From NCBI GenBank assembly GCA_031761405.1, contig JASEVX010000010.1, positions 34,775,998 to 34,839,997 on the forward strand: a stretch of 64,000 bases of DNA. The letters run 5' to 3'. The stretch is from Serripes groenlandicus (lineage: Eukaryota > Mollusca > Bivalvia > Cardiida > Cardiidae). Position numbers and translations under genes: made by a program. The notes under the pieces are model-generated. The model saw only the letters and a list, made by a program, of their open reading frames with translations, had not been told where the DNA came from and did no database searches. Below, one piece after another: positions 1 to 10,749 of this stretch; the first letter of the stretch is position 1, and every line of letters starts with the position of its first letter.

Positions 1-1079
1 ATCAGGAAGAGTATCCTTGACATTTTGGGGAAACATAAGATTACTTTGTGTTTGATTCCAAAATCATTTAGTATAATTGTTAGTTGGGAGACCCTCTACA
101 AATATTGATTGGTGGATAAACATGACTCCAAAGCGGCATCAACACAGGTTCAAAAGGGAACATTTCTTGTTTTACTTGTATGTATAGAGTAAAGACATAG
201 AAAACTATTTAATTGATATTAAATTAGGTGAGCGATTTAGGACCATCATGATCCACTTCAATGTGAATATAGTGAACACTTTAAAATCTTCTTGTTTCTT
301 GGTGACCTTTTAACATGATATGTTGAAAACATGGACGTCATTGGACAGGGCTTGTTTACTTAAATGTTTAATGTAAAAACGTTTAAAAAATCATGTTCAA
401 AAGTAAAGGCTAGATTTGAAAATATTTTGGCACAAATATTGCTTGAGTGACTCAATACCAAGATTCTGATCTTTTTGAAAACCTAGGATCTCATGGGGCT
501 TAATGGTTTTTCCTAATATGTATACACATGTCCATCTTAGGTGAAACTTGAACAGTCTTCTTGTCAAAAGGAGTAAACCAAATTTGAACAAAAATAGGGG
601 GACTTTGAGATCATATCTACAACACTGTTGAAAATATGATTTAATTATTATTTAGTTGGTGTTGACGAAATTGTGGCAAAAGAAGAAATTGCTCTATTAG
701 AAGACGGGAATAAAACATACTAAACGACCTTTCCATATATTTGATTTGTAATTTTTGTTTTATTCCTGAACACATAAGTCAACTGATATATTAAGTCGGT
801 CATCAAATGTGTTTCCTACCTAACTCGAAATGCACGTGTATTACGTGCTTTTTTACGTGCCGTTTGGCTGCCCTCCTTGGCGCTCAAGAATGCAGGGTTA
901 GCATTACGACTGACTGATATCGGGATAAAAGGACCAATAGTACTGGTAAATTAACCAGGAAACGCCGAGATATAACTGAAAAAATATTGAAAGCACTTCA
1001 AAACCCTTTGACAAAATTGAAGCAGACGACTTTTTAAATGATTTTAACAAAAGGAGCATAGTCACGAGTCCTAGAGATT
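1..1079. other. Gene-free repeat-bearing flank
   Basis: I see no exon-like reading frame or splice context here. Around 862-1010 there is a decayed stretch whose tail (AACTGAAAAAATATTGAAAG and neighbours) matches the body of the tRNA-derived SINE seen more completely at 13,096-13,260. The rest is AT-rich DNA without recognisable features. Confidence 0.5.
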
Positions 1080-3536
1080 ATAAACAATTATAAACCCTTT
1101 TCCACATGTAGACGCATTTTTACGAACATTTATAAGAAGCAGACGTTTTTTGAAACATTCCGACAAAAGGAGAAATTGTTCCAAACGAGAAATTTCTCCT
1201 TTTGCCACAGTGATTACAATTTTTTCTTTTCTTATATTTTCATTCATAGAGATTTTCCAGAAGGTTTTCAGAATGGTAGATTTGTTGTATGTGGGAGAGG
1301 GATTAAGTACATATACCTGAGCTGCGCTACCTGCAAACCAAAATGTTGGTTATTTTCTTTCCGTGTAGACGCAGAGCAGTATGAATCTCCGCATGGATCT
1401 GTAACTGGATCTAACCTTCTTAACCATTTCCCACATGTAAACGCATATGAAGCAGACGTATTTTGAAAACATTGTGATAAAAGGAGAAACTGTTCAAAAC
1501 CAACAAGCTCTCCTTTTGTCACAATGTTGTCTACTGTATTTATTAATTATACTTTAATTTATAGAGAGTTTCCATACCTTTACCTAGATGTTTTTAAAGT
1601 CGTCCTTTTCATATAGATCTGTTGTATGTGGGACAGAGTTAACGTATTCATGAAAACCAACCGATATCAATTTTCATTCTGTATAAAGTTTTGGATCCAA
1701 ATAAACCTGCACACAGAGCACGTGCGACCATTGTAGTCTCAGATCAATGTGAGAATCCGCATAATTATATCTGTATCTTGATCTACAGATGTCGATCGAT
1801 GGTCACAGACGGTTCTAAGAAACGTTTTAATCCTTTCCCGCATGTATAGACGCAGTTTGATTCATATGAGGCTGTCGAAATTTAAAAACATTGTAACAAA
1901 AGTAGAAATTGTTCAAAATATTCCTTTTGTCACAAGTCAACGGGGGTTCAATCAAACTGTTTAACCATTTTCCACTTGTAGACGCATTTTGACGAATATG
2001 AAGCGATATTTGAAAATGTTGTGACAAACGTAGGTATTATTCAAAACGAGCAATTATTTTGCCGCAATGGTGACAAGTCACAGAGGGATCTAAGAAAAGT
2101 CTAAGCCTTTCAGCACATGAACACACACTTTGACGTACATGAATATCAAGTAGAAAAAACATTGTGACAAAAGTAGAAATTGCGAAAAACGGGCAATTTC
2201 TCCTTTTGCCATTATGTTTTGAGATTTTTTCAAGTAACAAAACGTTCATTTAGGTTTTTTCTATATTTCCGCCTAGATGTTTTCAAATTCGTGTGTTGCA
2301 GATTTATTTGTATATGGGAAAGAATTAACGAGGACTTGAGACGAGCTCCATGCAAGCCTACCATGTATAACTTTCTTTCTGTGAAAAGTTTGTGAAGATA
2401 AAATAAACCTGCACGTGCGACAAGTTTTAGACGAAGATCAATGTGAGGATCCGCATATATCTGTATCTCGATCTACACTTATCGATCGATAGTCACAGAC
2501 TGTTCTTAGAAACGTTTTAACCCTTTCCCTGATGTAGACGCATTTTGATGCATTTGAAGTAGTCGACTTTTGAAAGCATTGTGACAAATGTAGACATTGT
2601 TCAAAACGAGCAATATGTAATTTTGTCTCTTTCCAACCAGCTTCTTAACCCTTCCCACAATTTGATGCATATGATGCGACTTTTGAAAACATTGTGACAT
2701 TGTGACAAACGGAGAAATGGTTCAAAACGAGCAGTTCCTCCTTGTGCCACAGTGGTCACAAGTCGAGGAGGGATCTAAGAAAGTTCAAAACAGTGTAGCA
2801 AAAGTAGAAGTTGTTCAAAGAAATTCCTTTTGTCACAAGTCAAGGAGGGTTCAAACAAACTTCTTAACCCTTTTCTACATGTAGACGCACTTTGGCGTTT
2901 ATGAAGAGATATTTGAAATTGTTGTGACAAATGAAGAATTTTCTTCAAAAACGAGCAATTCCTTCTTTTGCCACAATGGTGACAAGTCACGCAGGGATCT
3001 AAGAAAATGTAAATTGAATGAATTGTGTAAGTCAAGGATTACACCAATTTACATTTACAAAAAGTATTCACAGCTGTCCTCAAGATTTAATCTATTCCAT
3101 TACTTTATTGTATCATCACGTCACTGTAAAATCCTATTGTACTAAGACAATGGGCATACGTGTTCAAATATATTAATAACAAAATTCAATTCGCTGTAAC
3201 AAGAAACCACCAGCTGCCTGTCTAGCTTGGCATGGTAATAGTATAACTCCACCATATTGACCTGATACTGACCATAATGCAAATTTGTGTTAACCCTTTC
3301 TCATATGTCGACCTTTCTAACGGCGCTGCAGCAGATGACTATTAAAAACAATGTGAAAAAAATAGAAATTGTTCAAAACGAGCAATTTCTCCTTTTGCCA
3401 CAATGTTTTCTACTCTTTGCAGTAATTATACCTGCTTTTAAAGAGTTTTTGCGTGTTTTTGCGAAGATGTTTTCAAAGTCGTCTTCTGTCAATGTTAGGG
3501 GCATGACTAGCACCAACAAGACTTGGGGTTAAGCGT
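1080..3536. repeat. Cluster of degenerate TTAA-type MITE copies
   Basis: At least eight imperfect copies or half-copies of one short inverted-repeat element are packed here. Each is recognised by an internal palindrome of the form GAAATTGTTCAAAACGAGCA followed by TTTCTCCTTTTGCCACAATG. The best copy begins at 3290 with TTAACCCTTTCTCATATG and runs to about 3500. A larger unit of roughly 0.69 kb also occurs twice in tandem: the block with GATCAATGTGAGAATCCGC near 1743 recurs with one change near 2436. All small ORFs here are by-products of the repeats. The cleanest member of the family is at 55,372-55,601. Confidence 0.8.
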
Positions 3537-4669
3537 GTATGAAGGTGACAAAAGCATCAACTAACCCTTTTCCAGAGACATATAAACACACGAAGTAAAA
3601 CAAGGTATTCCGAGTGATTAATCAGAGTCGTCAGACGCTTGTCATTTTCTATAAAGCGCTTGCAATATACGGATCATTATCAAGATAATATTACGCAAGA
3701 ATATCGATTTCTGGCTATACCCGTGACAAAAATTGTGATCTCGATTGAAATTCCCGAGTACTTTATCTCTGTGTTTATATGTCTCTGTTTTACTTCGTAG
3801 GTTGTATAACAATCAAAGCGAAGTCTTATTTGTCCCACAATAATAATAAAAGTAAAATACTAGTATTGTCCCGTCAATATTTATTCATTTATCTTTGGTT
3901 TAATATTGGCATACGAGAACAAATCTGTGTACTTAAATGTGTTAAACTGTATGTTGCTTTAGACATGTATGTGTTTTTTATGAAATAAAGTTTATTAATA
4001 TTATTATTGTTATTATTATATGTCTCTGATAAAAGAGCCACCTTCTCACCTGCGAATATTTAATCCTGGCTACTTTAGTAAGATGAGAATGATAATACAT
4101 GTATATCCAGAAAATATGGTGTATAGGCACACCATGAGACTTCCCTACAAGACGCAATGTTTTAAGTTGACACATAATAATTGAAAGCTGTCATTTAGAC
4201 TAATTCATTAGCATTGTATTTTTGCTTATTGTAGTGAACCCTCGCTTCCTTTACATCAAAACAAATAATACGTTCCACTGGAATGATCACGTGGTTTGTA
4301 AATCTCGATCAGTAGACGCTTGACTCGCGTGACCTTTCAAAGATTTAGTTCTTCGTAAGGCAGATGCAATCCCATGTACCTGCTGAGATTTGAATTCAGA
4401 CCTCTTGTTAAACCAGGTATGTTACCATTAAACTACACTATAGGTTTTTACTTTGAGCAGCAGTTTATGAAAATATGTGTAATTTTATTACCAGTAAAGT
4501 ATAAGATTTTTTTTTGTTACAATGAATGTATACCAGTTTAAATTTTATCTTTATTATTGTATACATTATACAATTTCACACAGAAAAATGGATTTCACAA
4601 TAAATTACATAGAAAACAGAAAACATACATTTCTGTGGTATTTCAGTTATATCAGAGGACAAAACACTT
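3537..4669. other. Gene-free AT-rich stretch
   Basis: No coding exon, RNA gene or clear repeat boundary is visible. There is a short ATT/TTA-rich run near 3995-4018. A few bases before 4670 may belong to the retrotransposon relic that follows. Confidence 0.4.
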
Positions 4670-4861
4670 ATGAGGCCAGTCTTTTGTGCAACATGCAAAA
4701 ATGATATCGGTGACGAATTTCACTATTTACTACACTATCCAGCCTTTAACAAAATTCGGATCAAAGATTTAGACAAATATATCTACACAAGACAAAAAAT
4801 GCATAAATTAACAAAATTACTGAATATTAAAAATGAACTTAAAACTTTCATTAGGGACTGA
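4670..4861 (+). pseudogene. C-terminal tail of a non-LTR retrotransposon reverse transcriptase (relic)
   Basis: The 63-codon frame contains a cysteine/histidine cluster, C-x2-C followed by DIGDEFHYLLHYPAF, then RIKDLDKYIY and KLTKLLNI. This is the layout of the extreme C-terminal region of invertebrate non-LTR retrotransposon polymerases (CxxC...EIGDEFHxLxxCPxF...KYY...KFxxLL). In this copy the second cysteine of the usual HxxxxC is tyrosine (HYLLHYPAF). The sequence just upstream in another frame (about 4588-4669) could be the preceding part of the same polymerase, displaced by a frameshift. No palm domain, endonuclease or intact start is present, so this is a short 5'-truncated relic. The family assignment comes from motif memory, not a search. 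Confidence 0.55.
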
Positions 4862-4869
4862 TTTCAGGA

Positions 4870-6312
4870 TTTTCTGGCTGCAAGTTGATAAAACTTGGCA
4901 TGGATGTTCCTTATATGGCCCCACTTTAACAGTTGTCCACATACTTCCATTCAGGGGACAATTTGTTGTAATGACGACACAAATAAAAACTATTCAAATT
5001 TTCTTGTCAAAAACTACTGGCCCAGCCGGATTTCAAAATAGTTTCCCTGAAATGTTCATTGACTGAATCTCTCTGAACCTCCATCAAGTTTGCTCGAGTG
5101 GGTGAAGTTTGTAAAAAACACAGAAACAACTTGATGGAAGTTGATTTAACATTGACATATTTCTCAATTTAACAAGGCAGAAACTTCAAAATGTTTCTGG
5201 CTAAACCTGCTGTCAAATTTTCCTTCGATTATTCATGTATTTAATTTGTATACTTGTGATCTCTTGCACTCTCAAATCTTCCTGCAGCCCCAAGGCCGTC
5301 AGCACGTTCAGTGCTTTGATTAACTGCTTTGGGAATATCGCTGATATCATTCAGCTTGTAAAAATTACCAACGTGCCATACACGATCAAAAGCTTGACGA
5401 GCATCTTAAAAGCACGCAAATAACTTGCTATTGTTCTCTTTACAAACAAATCAACTTTCTTTGAGAAGGACCACCCATATTTGATTGAAAAGTGTATCGG
5501 TTTGTTTTTTGACTTTTGTAAACGATGTAGTAATACATTCTAATACAATTTTACACTAGAGGACGAAAAGGTTATATCCCGATAACTATTAAATTCATTG
5601 TTTGGTTTACCATGATCTTTGTATTATGTTAATATAGTACCACGCTTAAGTGCGGTAGGAACATAACTATTACACTACATTAAGTCAAATACCAATCGTT
5701 AGGTAATGTTTTACCATTCAACCAACATGAGGTGTTCATTACATGCACGGTCAATACCACACAGCTTGCACGTTTTTATTGTAGATAATGCAGACAACAC
5801 TTCATTTGTGGTCTCCATCAAATATAATAGACTCTTTCTTAAATATGTTAGTGTTATTTGTATAGTGTATGGTATCGTACGTGTTGCATTCTGTATCTGC
5901 ATGAGGGAAGCAAAGTGGCGACCCCATTCATAGCAAATTGTTTCGGGGTCTCCCTCAAATTTAAGTCAACAAGTAAAACTTTCTCTATGGGACTTACGGT
6001 TGCATTTCGTAATTGCATGCAATTGTTTGAGACTGGCAGAACAATATGGTTTTATGTATGAGGGTACATGATATGTGGAGACTTTGGTGATATCTGTCGA
6101 AATGAACTGGTATAGATGTCTATAAAACCGAAAAATCCTTTACTGGTAAATGGTCTACAGTCTACACTGTCTTTCAGACGACTACTGAGATTAAAATCAT
6201 AATTAGGAAGTTCTTTCCGTATAGTGAAGAATGAGATTGTGATAATCAATACGCTGTTTGTGAAAAACAAACACATAGGGGCCAGGATAATTCCTATTAT
6301 GATTATTTTTTA
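4870..6312. other. Gene-free stretch with repeat-like segments
   Basis: No supportable gene. Part of the sequence at about 4860-5110 looks like dispersed repeat, but no partner copy is in the window. ORFs of 62-75 codons here have no recognisable motif and no splice context. Confidence 0.4.
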
Positions 6313-6530
6313 TTTTGTTTTATTGGCGTTTAACGCCGTTTTCAACATTATTTCAGTTATATCACGGTGACAATTAATTTATTCATGATCGATGTGTAAA
6401 CAAATCGGGCCAGTACTTGGCTAGAAAATGTGCATTACCAAAGACATCTGCAGCATGACCGCCGCGACTAGGGATCGAACCCGGGCCGCCGGTCCAAAAT
6501 GTCCTACGCTAACCGCTCGGCCACGGCGGA
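6313..6530 (-). repeat. tRNA-derived SINE
   Basis: On the minus strand the element begins at 6530 with a tRNA-like head. Box A is TGGCCGAGCGG and box B is GGTTCGATCCC, both correctly spaced for RNA polymerase III internal promoters and most like a Leu/Ser-type tRNA. The body, read on the plus strand, contains GGCGTTTAACGCCGTTTTCA and TTATTTCAGTTATATCACGG. That is the shared central domain of a SINE superfamily widespread in molluscs. Related copies in this window are at 13,096, 43,608, 50,076 and, decayed, at 862 and 38,350. It is a SINE and not a functional tRNA gene: the acceptor stem is not closed and the head is followed directly by the SINE body. Confidence 0.8.
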
Positions 6531-6639
6531 TTCTTGAATATTAAATGAGTGGAAAGATATGCACCGGAATGACTTAAAGCAAAGCCTTGTCCTTCCTTAA
6601 CAACGATACGACGCATATCAATGTTGAATCGATAGGATC

Positions 6640-6851
6640 GTGCCAATATGGCGTCTCCATATAAGGAATATAAACCCCGCCCTCAACGACCACCGGACGC
6701 TTATTTGACGGATGGCCACGTTTTAAATAAGGAAGTGGTCTCTGTCGAGAGGCGCATCCGCCCAGTGTTCAGACAGAGATATGTACTGTGTCATTTAAGT
6801 CTTATATTCTTGTCGGGGTGTACCTAATCACATAATTTAGCAACTCTAAAA
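6640..6851 (+). promoter_or_regulatory. Putative promoter/5' leader of the glycosyltransferase gene
   Basis: Between the SINE at 6313-6530 and the start codon at 6852 lies a relatively GC-rich segment with a TATA-like ATATAAGGAATATAAACC at about 6659-6676. A pyrimidine/purine-mixed leader follows without competing long ORFs. Location and composition suggest the core promoter and 5' UTR. No transcription start is visible from sequence alone, so this is only a proposal. Confidence 0.25.
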
Positions 6852-8598
6852 ATGCGAAAAGAACTATGTTTGTTTGTGTGTACTATTGTTATATTCTTGA
6901 TGATAATTGGACATATGAGAAATAAAAAAACACAAGTTACACTAAAATATTATCAAGTCAGTGAAATGCTTCGTAATCAGACCATCCCTCGAATAATACA
7001 TTTCATATGGAATAACGAAAGTATTCCTAACGAATTTGCAGAGAACATTAGGGGATTCGCAAAGAATAATCCTTATCCGCTATGGGAATATCATTTCTGG
7101 ACCAAAACATCGGCGCTTAGCTTCGTCAAGGATAACTATCCGTTTTTGTATGATCGGATGTCAAATCCTAATGGTAGGTAGATTTGATTGATCATTTGAT
7201 AAATGTATGACACCGATTTCAAAAAATTTCAGTCATTTCACGACGGCTAGATTACTTACGCATATGATTTCCTGGCCGGGCGTGTACCGACGAATGACGG
7301 CAGAACATAATGTTCTGTCGGTTTATAAAGTAAATTTCCGTGGAAAATGAGCCGTCCAGCGAGAAAACCAACATTATAGTCCGCGCAGACTGATCCTGGC
7401 TGACACATTCCGTCTCATTGGGATAGAGATACAGAGTCATGATTCCTGAAACAGACAAATCCACAAGAGGCGAAAAGTGTCTGTCCGGGTTAGCCTGTAG
7501 ACGCGACATGCTTAGGTTGATCCGTACACTTTTAACTCTTTCAGCGCCAAAGGCAATAATGAGCTTTTTGCAAACAATACAGATTCAGGTGAGTCAGCTC
7601 GTAACGAGCTGTCTCGCTGAAATCTCCATTATTTGGCTGTGAGTTATAAAACTATTCCAAAAATCCTATAACATGAAAATAGAGTCGTCCGAGTTTGAAC
7701 ATGGAAGAGTCTACTTTAAACAATTCGGCGCTGAAAGGGTTAATGCAAGCCAAGTCATCGACATATACACTTATGCTATATGTATACTATTTGATGGCAT
7801 ATGGATTCCCATATAGGGAAGGAAACAATATAACATTAACAGAAAAGTAGAAACATTAATTCCATACAAAATAATCATAGAAAACGTCTCTAATAATACC
7901 TCGAATAGAAAACAGTGAAGTAGGACTTCAGTAAAGAAATACATTTGTGTCTATTTTCAGCGACGTCTGATATTTTACGTTCTGATATGCTACGTTACCT
8001 CATAATATATAGTTATGGCGGAGCCTACTTCGACTTGGATACGGTCAGCGTCAAACCACTGGACAATTACTTCGATACACACGAGTGTTCTGTCGCCATG
8101 GAACCCGGAGAACACTTCTTCCTTTGGAATACCGACCTACTGTTAACCAACGCTGCTCTGCTATGTGTCCCTGGGCACCCGTTCTATGAGCTTATTATTT
8201 GGCAAATATCACAGTTATCCGATAAATGTACCGATGCTTTTTATTGTACAGGTCCACACTTTCTAACTTCTTTACATAGACAAGTTAACAGAACGTCTGG
8301 TGTTGTTAGCCGTCTGCCAGACATACAGCCGTCTAACGTCTTTCAGGACGCCTATGACATACCCATGCTCGACGGACTACTGCAAAAGAACTGCATGAAT
8401 ACCACGGGTTTACCTCCGCATAAAGTGTCCATATGTCAGATATGGAAAGCTAGAGGAATGAAGAACAGAACACTGAGTGAGAAGGCATTAACCTATCACA
8501 CGTGGTATCATACTAACATGCATCCCATTACTTTCTCGGAATCAAACGGAGTTTTCAAAGTTCTTCCTCATGCTAAAATATATGGTCAAAATGTATGA
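6852..8598 (+). CDS. Type II membrane glycosyltransferase with DXD motif (GT32-like / Gly_transf_sug), two exons
   Basis: Exon 1 is 6852-7173 and exon 2 is 7961-8598. The intron (7174-7960) starts GTAGGT, ends TTTTCAG and is phase 1; the joined frame is 319 codons. Residues 1-4 are cytosolic and basic, about 6-20 form a hydrophobic signal anchor, and residues 45-84 hold the family start IPRIIHFIWN followed by PYPLWEYHFWT. Residues 111-138 hold SDMLRYLIIYSYGGAYFDLD, where D132-L-D134 is the DXD motif that binds metal and nucleotide-sugar. A C-terminal TYHTWYHT block follows. This layout matches the Golgi sugar-transfer families of the OCH1/alpha-1,4-galactosyl- or GlcNAc-transferase type. Substrate and product cannot be told from sequence. 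The size is normal for the family and no lesion is seen. A second copy of exon 2 lies at 16,422-17,059 on the other strand, about 84% identical in protein by eye. The intron carries two repeats. Confidence 0.85.
7345..7515 (+). repeat. Dispersed short repeat in glycosyltransferase intron 1
   Basis: This segment contains GCGAGAAAACCAACATTATA, a CGCAGACTGATCCTGGCTGA block and GACACATTCCGTCTCATTGG. The same ordered blocks recur at 11,098-11,265 and, inverted, at 9901-10,011 and 29,895-30,135. It is a dispersed SINE- or MITE-like family with a short internal palindrome around CTGCGCAG. No tRNA boxes were recognised. Confidence 0.65.
7532..7743. mobile_element. TTAA-flanked MITE in glycosyltransferase intron 1
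   Basis: The left end is TTAACTCTTTCAGCGCC (from 7532) and the right end is GGCGCTGAAAGGGTTAA (ending 7743). These are near-perfect inverted repeats bounded by TTAA. An internal palindrome, CAGCTCGTAACGAGCTG, lies near 7595. TTAA target duplication plus ends starting C(C/T)CTTT suggest a piggyBac-type non-autonomous element. It resembles, but is distinct from, the TTAACCCTTTCCC family elsewhere in the window. Confidence 0.7.
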
Positions 8599-8671
8599 AC
8601 ATTATCGATGAAACAGCTGTTTATTGTTGATGTCTTTTTAAAAGTCAAACCTACTCAAGTTTTAACAAATG

Positions 8672-8735
8672 ACCTACTCGGAGACCAACGGACTTTTTAA
8701 AGTTCTTCCTCATGCTAAAATATGTGTTCAAAATT
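8672..8735 (+). pseudogene. Duplicated fragment of the glycosyltransferase 3' coding end
   Basis: About 75 bp after the stop codon the sequence restarts with CTACTCGGAGACCAACGGAC followed by TTTTTAAAGTTCTTCCTCAT. This is the coding tail of exon 2 (the SNGVFKVLPHAKI region) repeated with mutations. It is out of any functional context and simply lies in the 3' UTR. Its details (CCTACTCGG, TTTTTAAAG) resemble the minus-strand paralogue at 16.4 kb more than the neighbouring gene. Confidence 0.75.
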
Positions 8736-8741
8736 AATAAA
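8736..8741 (+). terminator. Candidate polyadenylation signal AATAAA
   Basis: A consensus AATAAA lies about 140 bp downstream of the glycosyltransferase stop codon, directly after the duplicated coding-tail fragment, with T-rich sequence following at about 8755-8790. If used, the 3' UTR would be roughly 150-165 nt. Confidence 0.4.
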
Positions 8742-8954
8742 CATGATTGGTTTAGACAATTGTTTTTGTTTGTGGGTTTTATTTCGAAAGTATTTCCAAG
8801 AGTCAACACTACACGTGAGACCTTTTTAATGCGACTATGTGTGGTCAATATCAGCCCATGACGAGTCTCCCTGCTTGTACATATGCGTTTAGCTCTTTCT
8901 AACATATGAACAATCTGTAGCAGACGACCCCGAACTCGTCTGGTTGAAACATTT

Positions 8955-9075
8955 AAACCTATATAAATTAAAGTTTAATCATTGAATATGAGCAATTTCT
9001 CATTTTGCCGCAACGTTTTCTAAAGTCTGCTTCGAATTCGTCAGAAAGCGTCTGTAGGTTGGAAAGGGTAAACGT
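8955..9075. repeat. Degenerate TTAA-type MITE half
   Basis: Contains GAGCAATTTCTCATTTTGCC and a terminal GGAAAGGGTAAAC at about 9060-9073, as in the right half of the element at 55,372-55,601. The left terminus is not recognisable. Confidence 0.5.
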
Positions 9076-9099
9076 ACGAAGCCTTTATATATTGGACGA

Positions 9100-9640
9100 C
9101 CAGTGCGTTCAGTGGCCGTTTACCGAAAGGAAAAGACACAACCCACGTAATGCCCTAGTCAGACACACGCATACGGATTATGCGGATGCTACTGATGTCT
9201 CGTCCGTATCTATCCCTTCTATTCGTTATGGTCCGTATCGCATCCGCAGAGTCCGTAACTGTCCGTACCGTTCAAAAGTTTCAAAATTCAGGCGCGGATG
9301 AGTAAACCGTAATGATCCGTAACTGAAGCTAACTGAAGTCATTTATCCGTATCTAATCCGTATCCAAACCTTTTTATTCCGAGGTCCACCCCAAGTAGTG
9401 GACTTATACGGTTTCATGCGTATTGTAACCTTTAGCTACGGTTAATTACGGATCTCGTTCTGCGTATTGTTACCGACTGCTACCTAAAGAAACGTTTCAT
9501 TACGGATAGCTTGCGTTCCAATACTGACAGATACCTATTTGTGGGGATGAATGCGGATAATTTCAAATAACTAATTTCAGATACGGATTGTTACGGAGTC
9601 ATGCGTTCCGTTAACTTCTTGTGCGACGATCTCTAGCACC
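9100..9640. repeat. CCGTA-rich degenerate repeat field
   Basis: Variants of TCCGTATC, TCCGTAAC and, in the second half, the inverse TACGGAT recur more than fifteen times over about 450 bp. The first half carries the motif in one orientation (9200-9370), the second mainly in the other (9410-9600). This looks like the subterminal region of a foldback or TIR element, possibly belonging with the PIF/Harbinger transposase fragments that follow directly. Confidence 0.5.
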
Positions 9641-9704
9641 TTTCACCAAGTGCTAGATGCCTCGGATGGCAAGCACATACGCATCTGGTTTCCTGCCCAC
9701 GGTT
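9641..9704 (+). pseudogene. PIF/Harbinger-type transposase fragment, first copy
   Basis: Translates in part as FHQ..DASDGKHIRIWFPAHG, a shorter and more damaged version of the fragment at 9791-9900. After the PAH codons it diverges into unrelated sequence. It is only about 20 codons long. Confidence 0.55.
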
Positions 9705-9790
9705 TGTTTGGCACGAGAACGGCGACGAGATCGTCACCAACCTAATGACAGCTGAGGGTGGACAAGGAGGTCGCTGCAGGCTACTGCAGC

Positions 9791-9900
9791 CGGTGGAACT
9801 TTCACCAACTGCTATGTGCCTTGGATGGCAAGCACATACGCATCTGGTATCCTGCCCACGGAGGGTCTCAGTTCTACAACTACAACGGGTATTACTCCAT
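9791..9900 (+). pseudogene. PIF/Harbinger-type (DDE_Tnp_4) transposase fragment
   Basis: The frame reads through a block with ALDGKHIRIW then PAHGGSQFYNYNGYYSI. This corresponds to the first catalytic-aspartate region of HARBI1-like DDE transposases (xAIDGKHVxIxxPxxSGSxYxNYKGFFSI). The D of LDGKH would be the first acidic residue. The frame ends abruptly at 9900/9901, where a dispersed repeat begins, so the rest of the DDE domain is missing. It is a relic, with a partial duplicate about 150 bp upstream. Confidence 0.65.
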
Positions 9901-10011
9901 TCTTGAGACGGAATGTGTCGGCTCGGATTAGCCTGCGCGGACGGCGCAGGCTGGTCTGGCTCGATACATTACGCATACTCTATAATGTTGGTCTTTCCGT
10001 GGAACTGCTCA
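9901..10011 (-). repeat. Dispersed short repeat abutting the transposase fragment
   Basis: Begins TCTTGAGACGGAATGTGTCGG and carries GATTAGCCTGCGCGGACGG then ACATTACGCATACTCTATAA. It matches, in the same orientation, the element at about 30,022-30,135, and is inverted relative to 7345-7515 and 11,098-11,265. It interrupts the PIF-like frame at its first base. Confidence 0.65.
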
Positions 10012-10749
10012 TACATATCGATATGTTATTTTAGGTTATTCCTTGTAAAGTAATTAGCAGTCTCATTGTCTTGATTAAAGAGTAGAAACAGTGTATACAT
10101 TTTACCATTTGAGAGAATTCATGCATTAACATTTTATGAAATCTACACAAAGCGAGACATTTCTTTGAACCGTAAAAGAACTTTCAGTAAAGTAGAATTA
10201 CTATTACAAAGAGAAATCTACTTTTGTTAATGCTGACATCGTAATAATAGTTTAACATTAGCGTCTGCTGCGAGTCAATGAATGATAACAATAGTAGATA
10301 ACAGTAAATCAGTCAATAAGTTGCGGTTTATTATCTCCCCTGTTTATCGCATGAGGAGCATAGTGTCATATTGTTAATTCACAATCAATCGTCGGTAAAT
10401 AATAGGTGTCACATTGGATGTTGATACCACATTGTGAGACTATCGACGAAAATAAGTCTGGAAAGAGCGCAAATTATTAACACGTTGTTATAGGCACGTG
10501 ATCTAAAAGGTAATACGTACACCGAAATTGGTTAAATTCCCCGCTTCAGGTAAGATTTGGAGGTCTGTTAAATACTTTCTGAAAATGTTCATTCAAACAG
10601 ATCTTCTGTCTTTGAGGTGGCATCTCCATGTTTATATTTAACGGATGTGTTAATGGTCTAACTTTTTGGCGAAAGTTCAGCGAGATTTGTGTCTCCTTTC
10701 CCTCAGATAATTTCTGATTCAAGTACGAACTGTTAAAAATATATTGCAG
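10012..10749. other. Gene-free AT-rich stretch
   Basis: No repeat partner or coding potential recognised. The last bases (ATATTGCAG, ending 10,749) could be a splice acceptor for the small frame that follows. Confidence 0.35.

Noticed and set aside
1268..1522. 84- and 96-codon overlapping frames at 1.2-1.5 kb
   Set aside because: They lie inside degenerate MITE copies, on both strands, and translate the repeat palindrome.
6458..6530. Possible tRNA gene with good A and B boxes
   Set aside because: The sequence continues directly into the conserved SINE body and the acceptor stem does not close, so it is a SINE head.
7178..7183. Alternative splice donor GTAGAT for glycosyltransferase exon 1
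   Set aside because: Using it would bring GGT AGG TAG, a stop codon, or shift the phase; GTAGGT at 7174 gives phase 1, which fits the acceptor at 7960.
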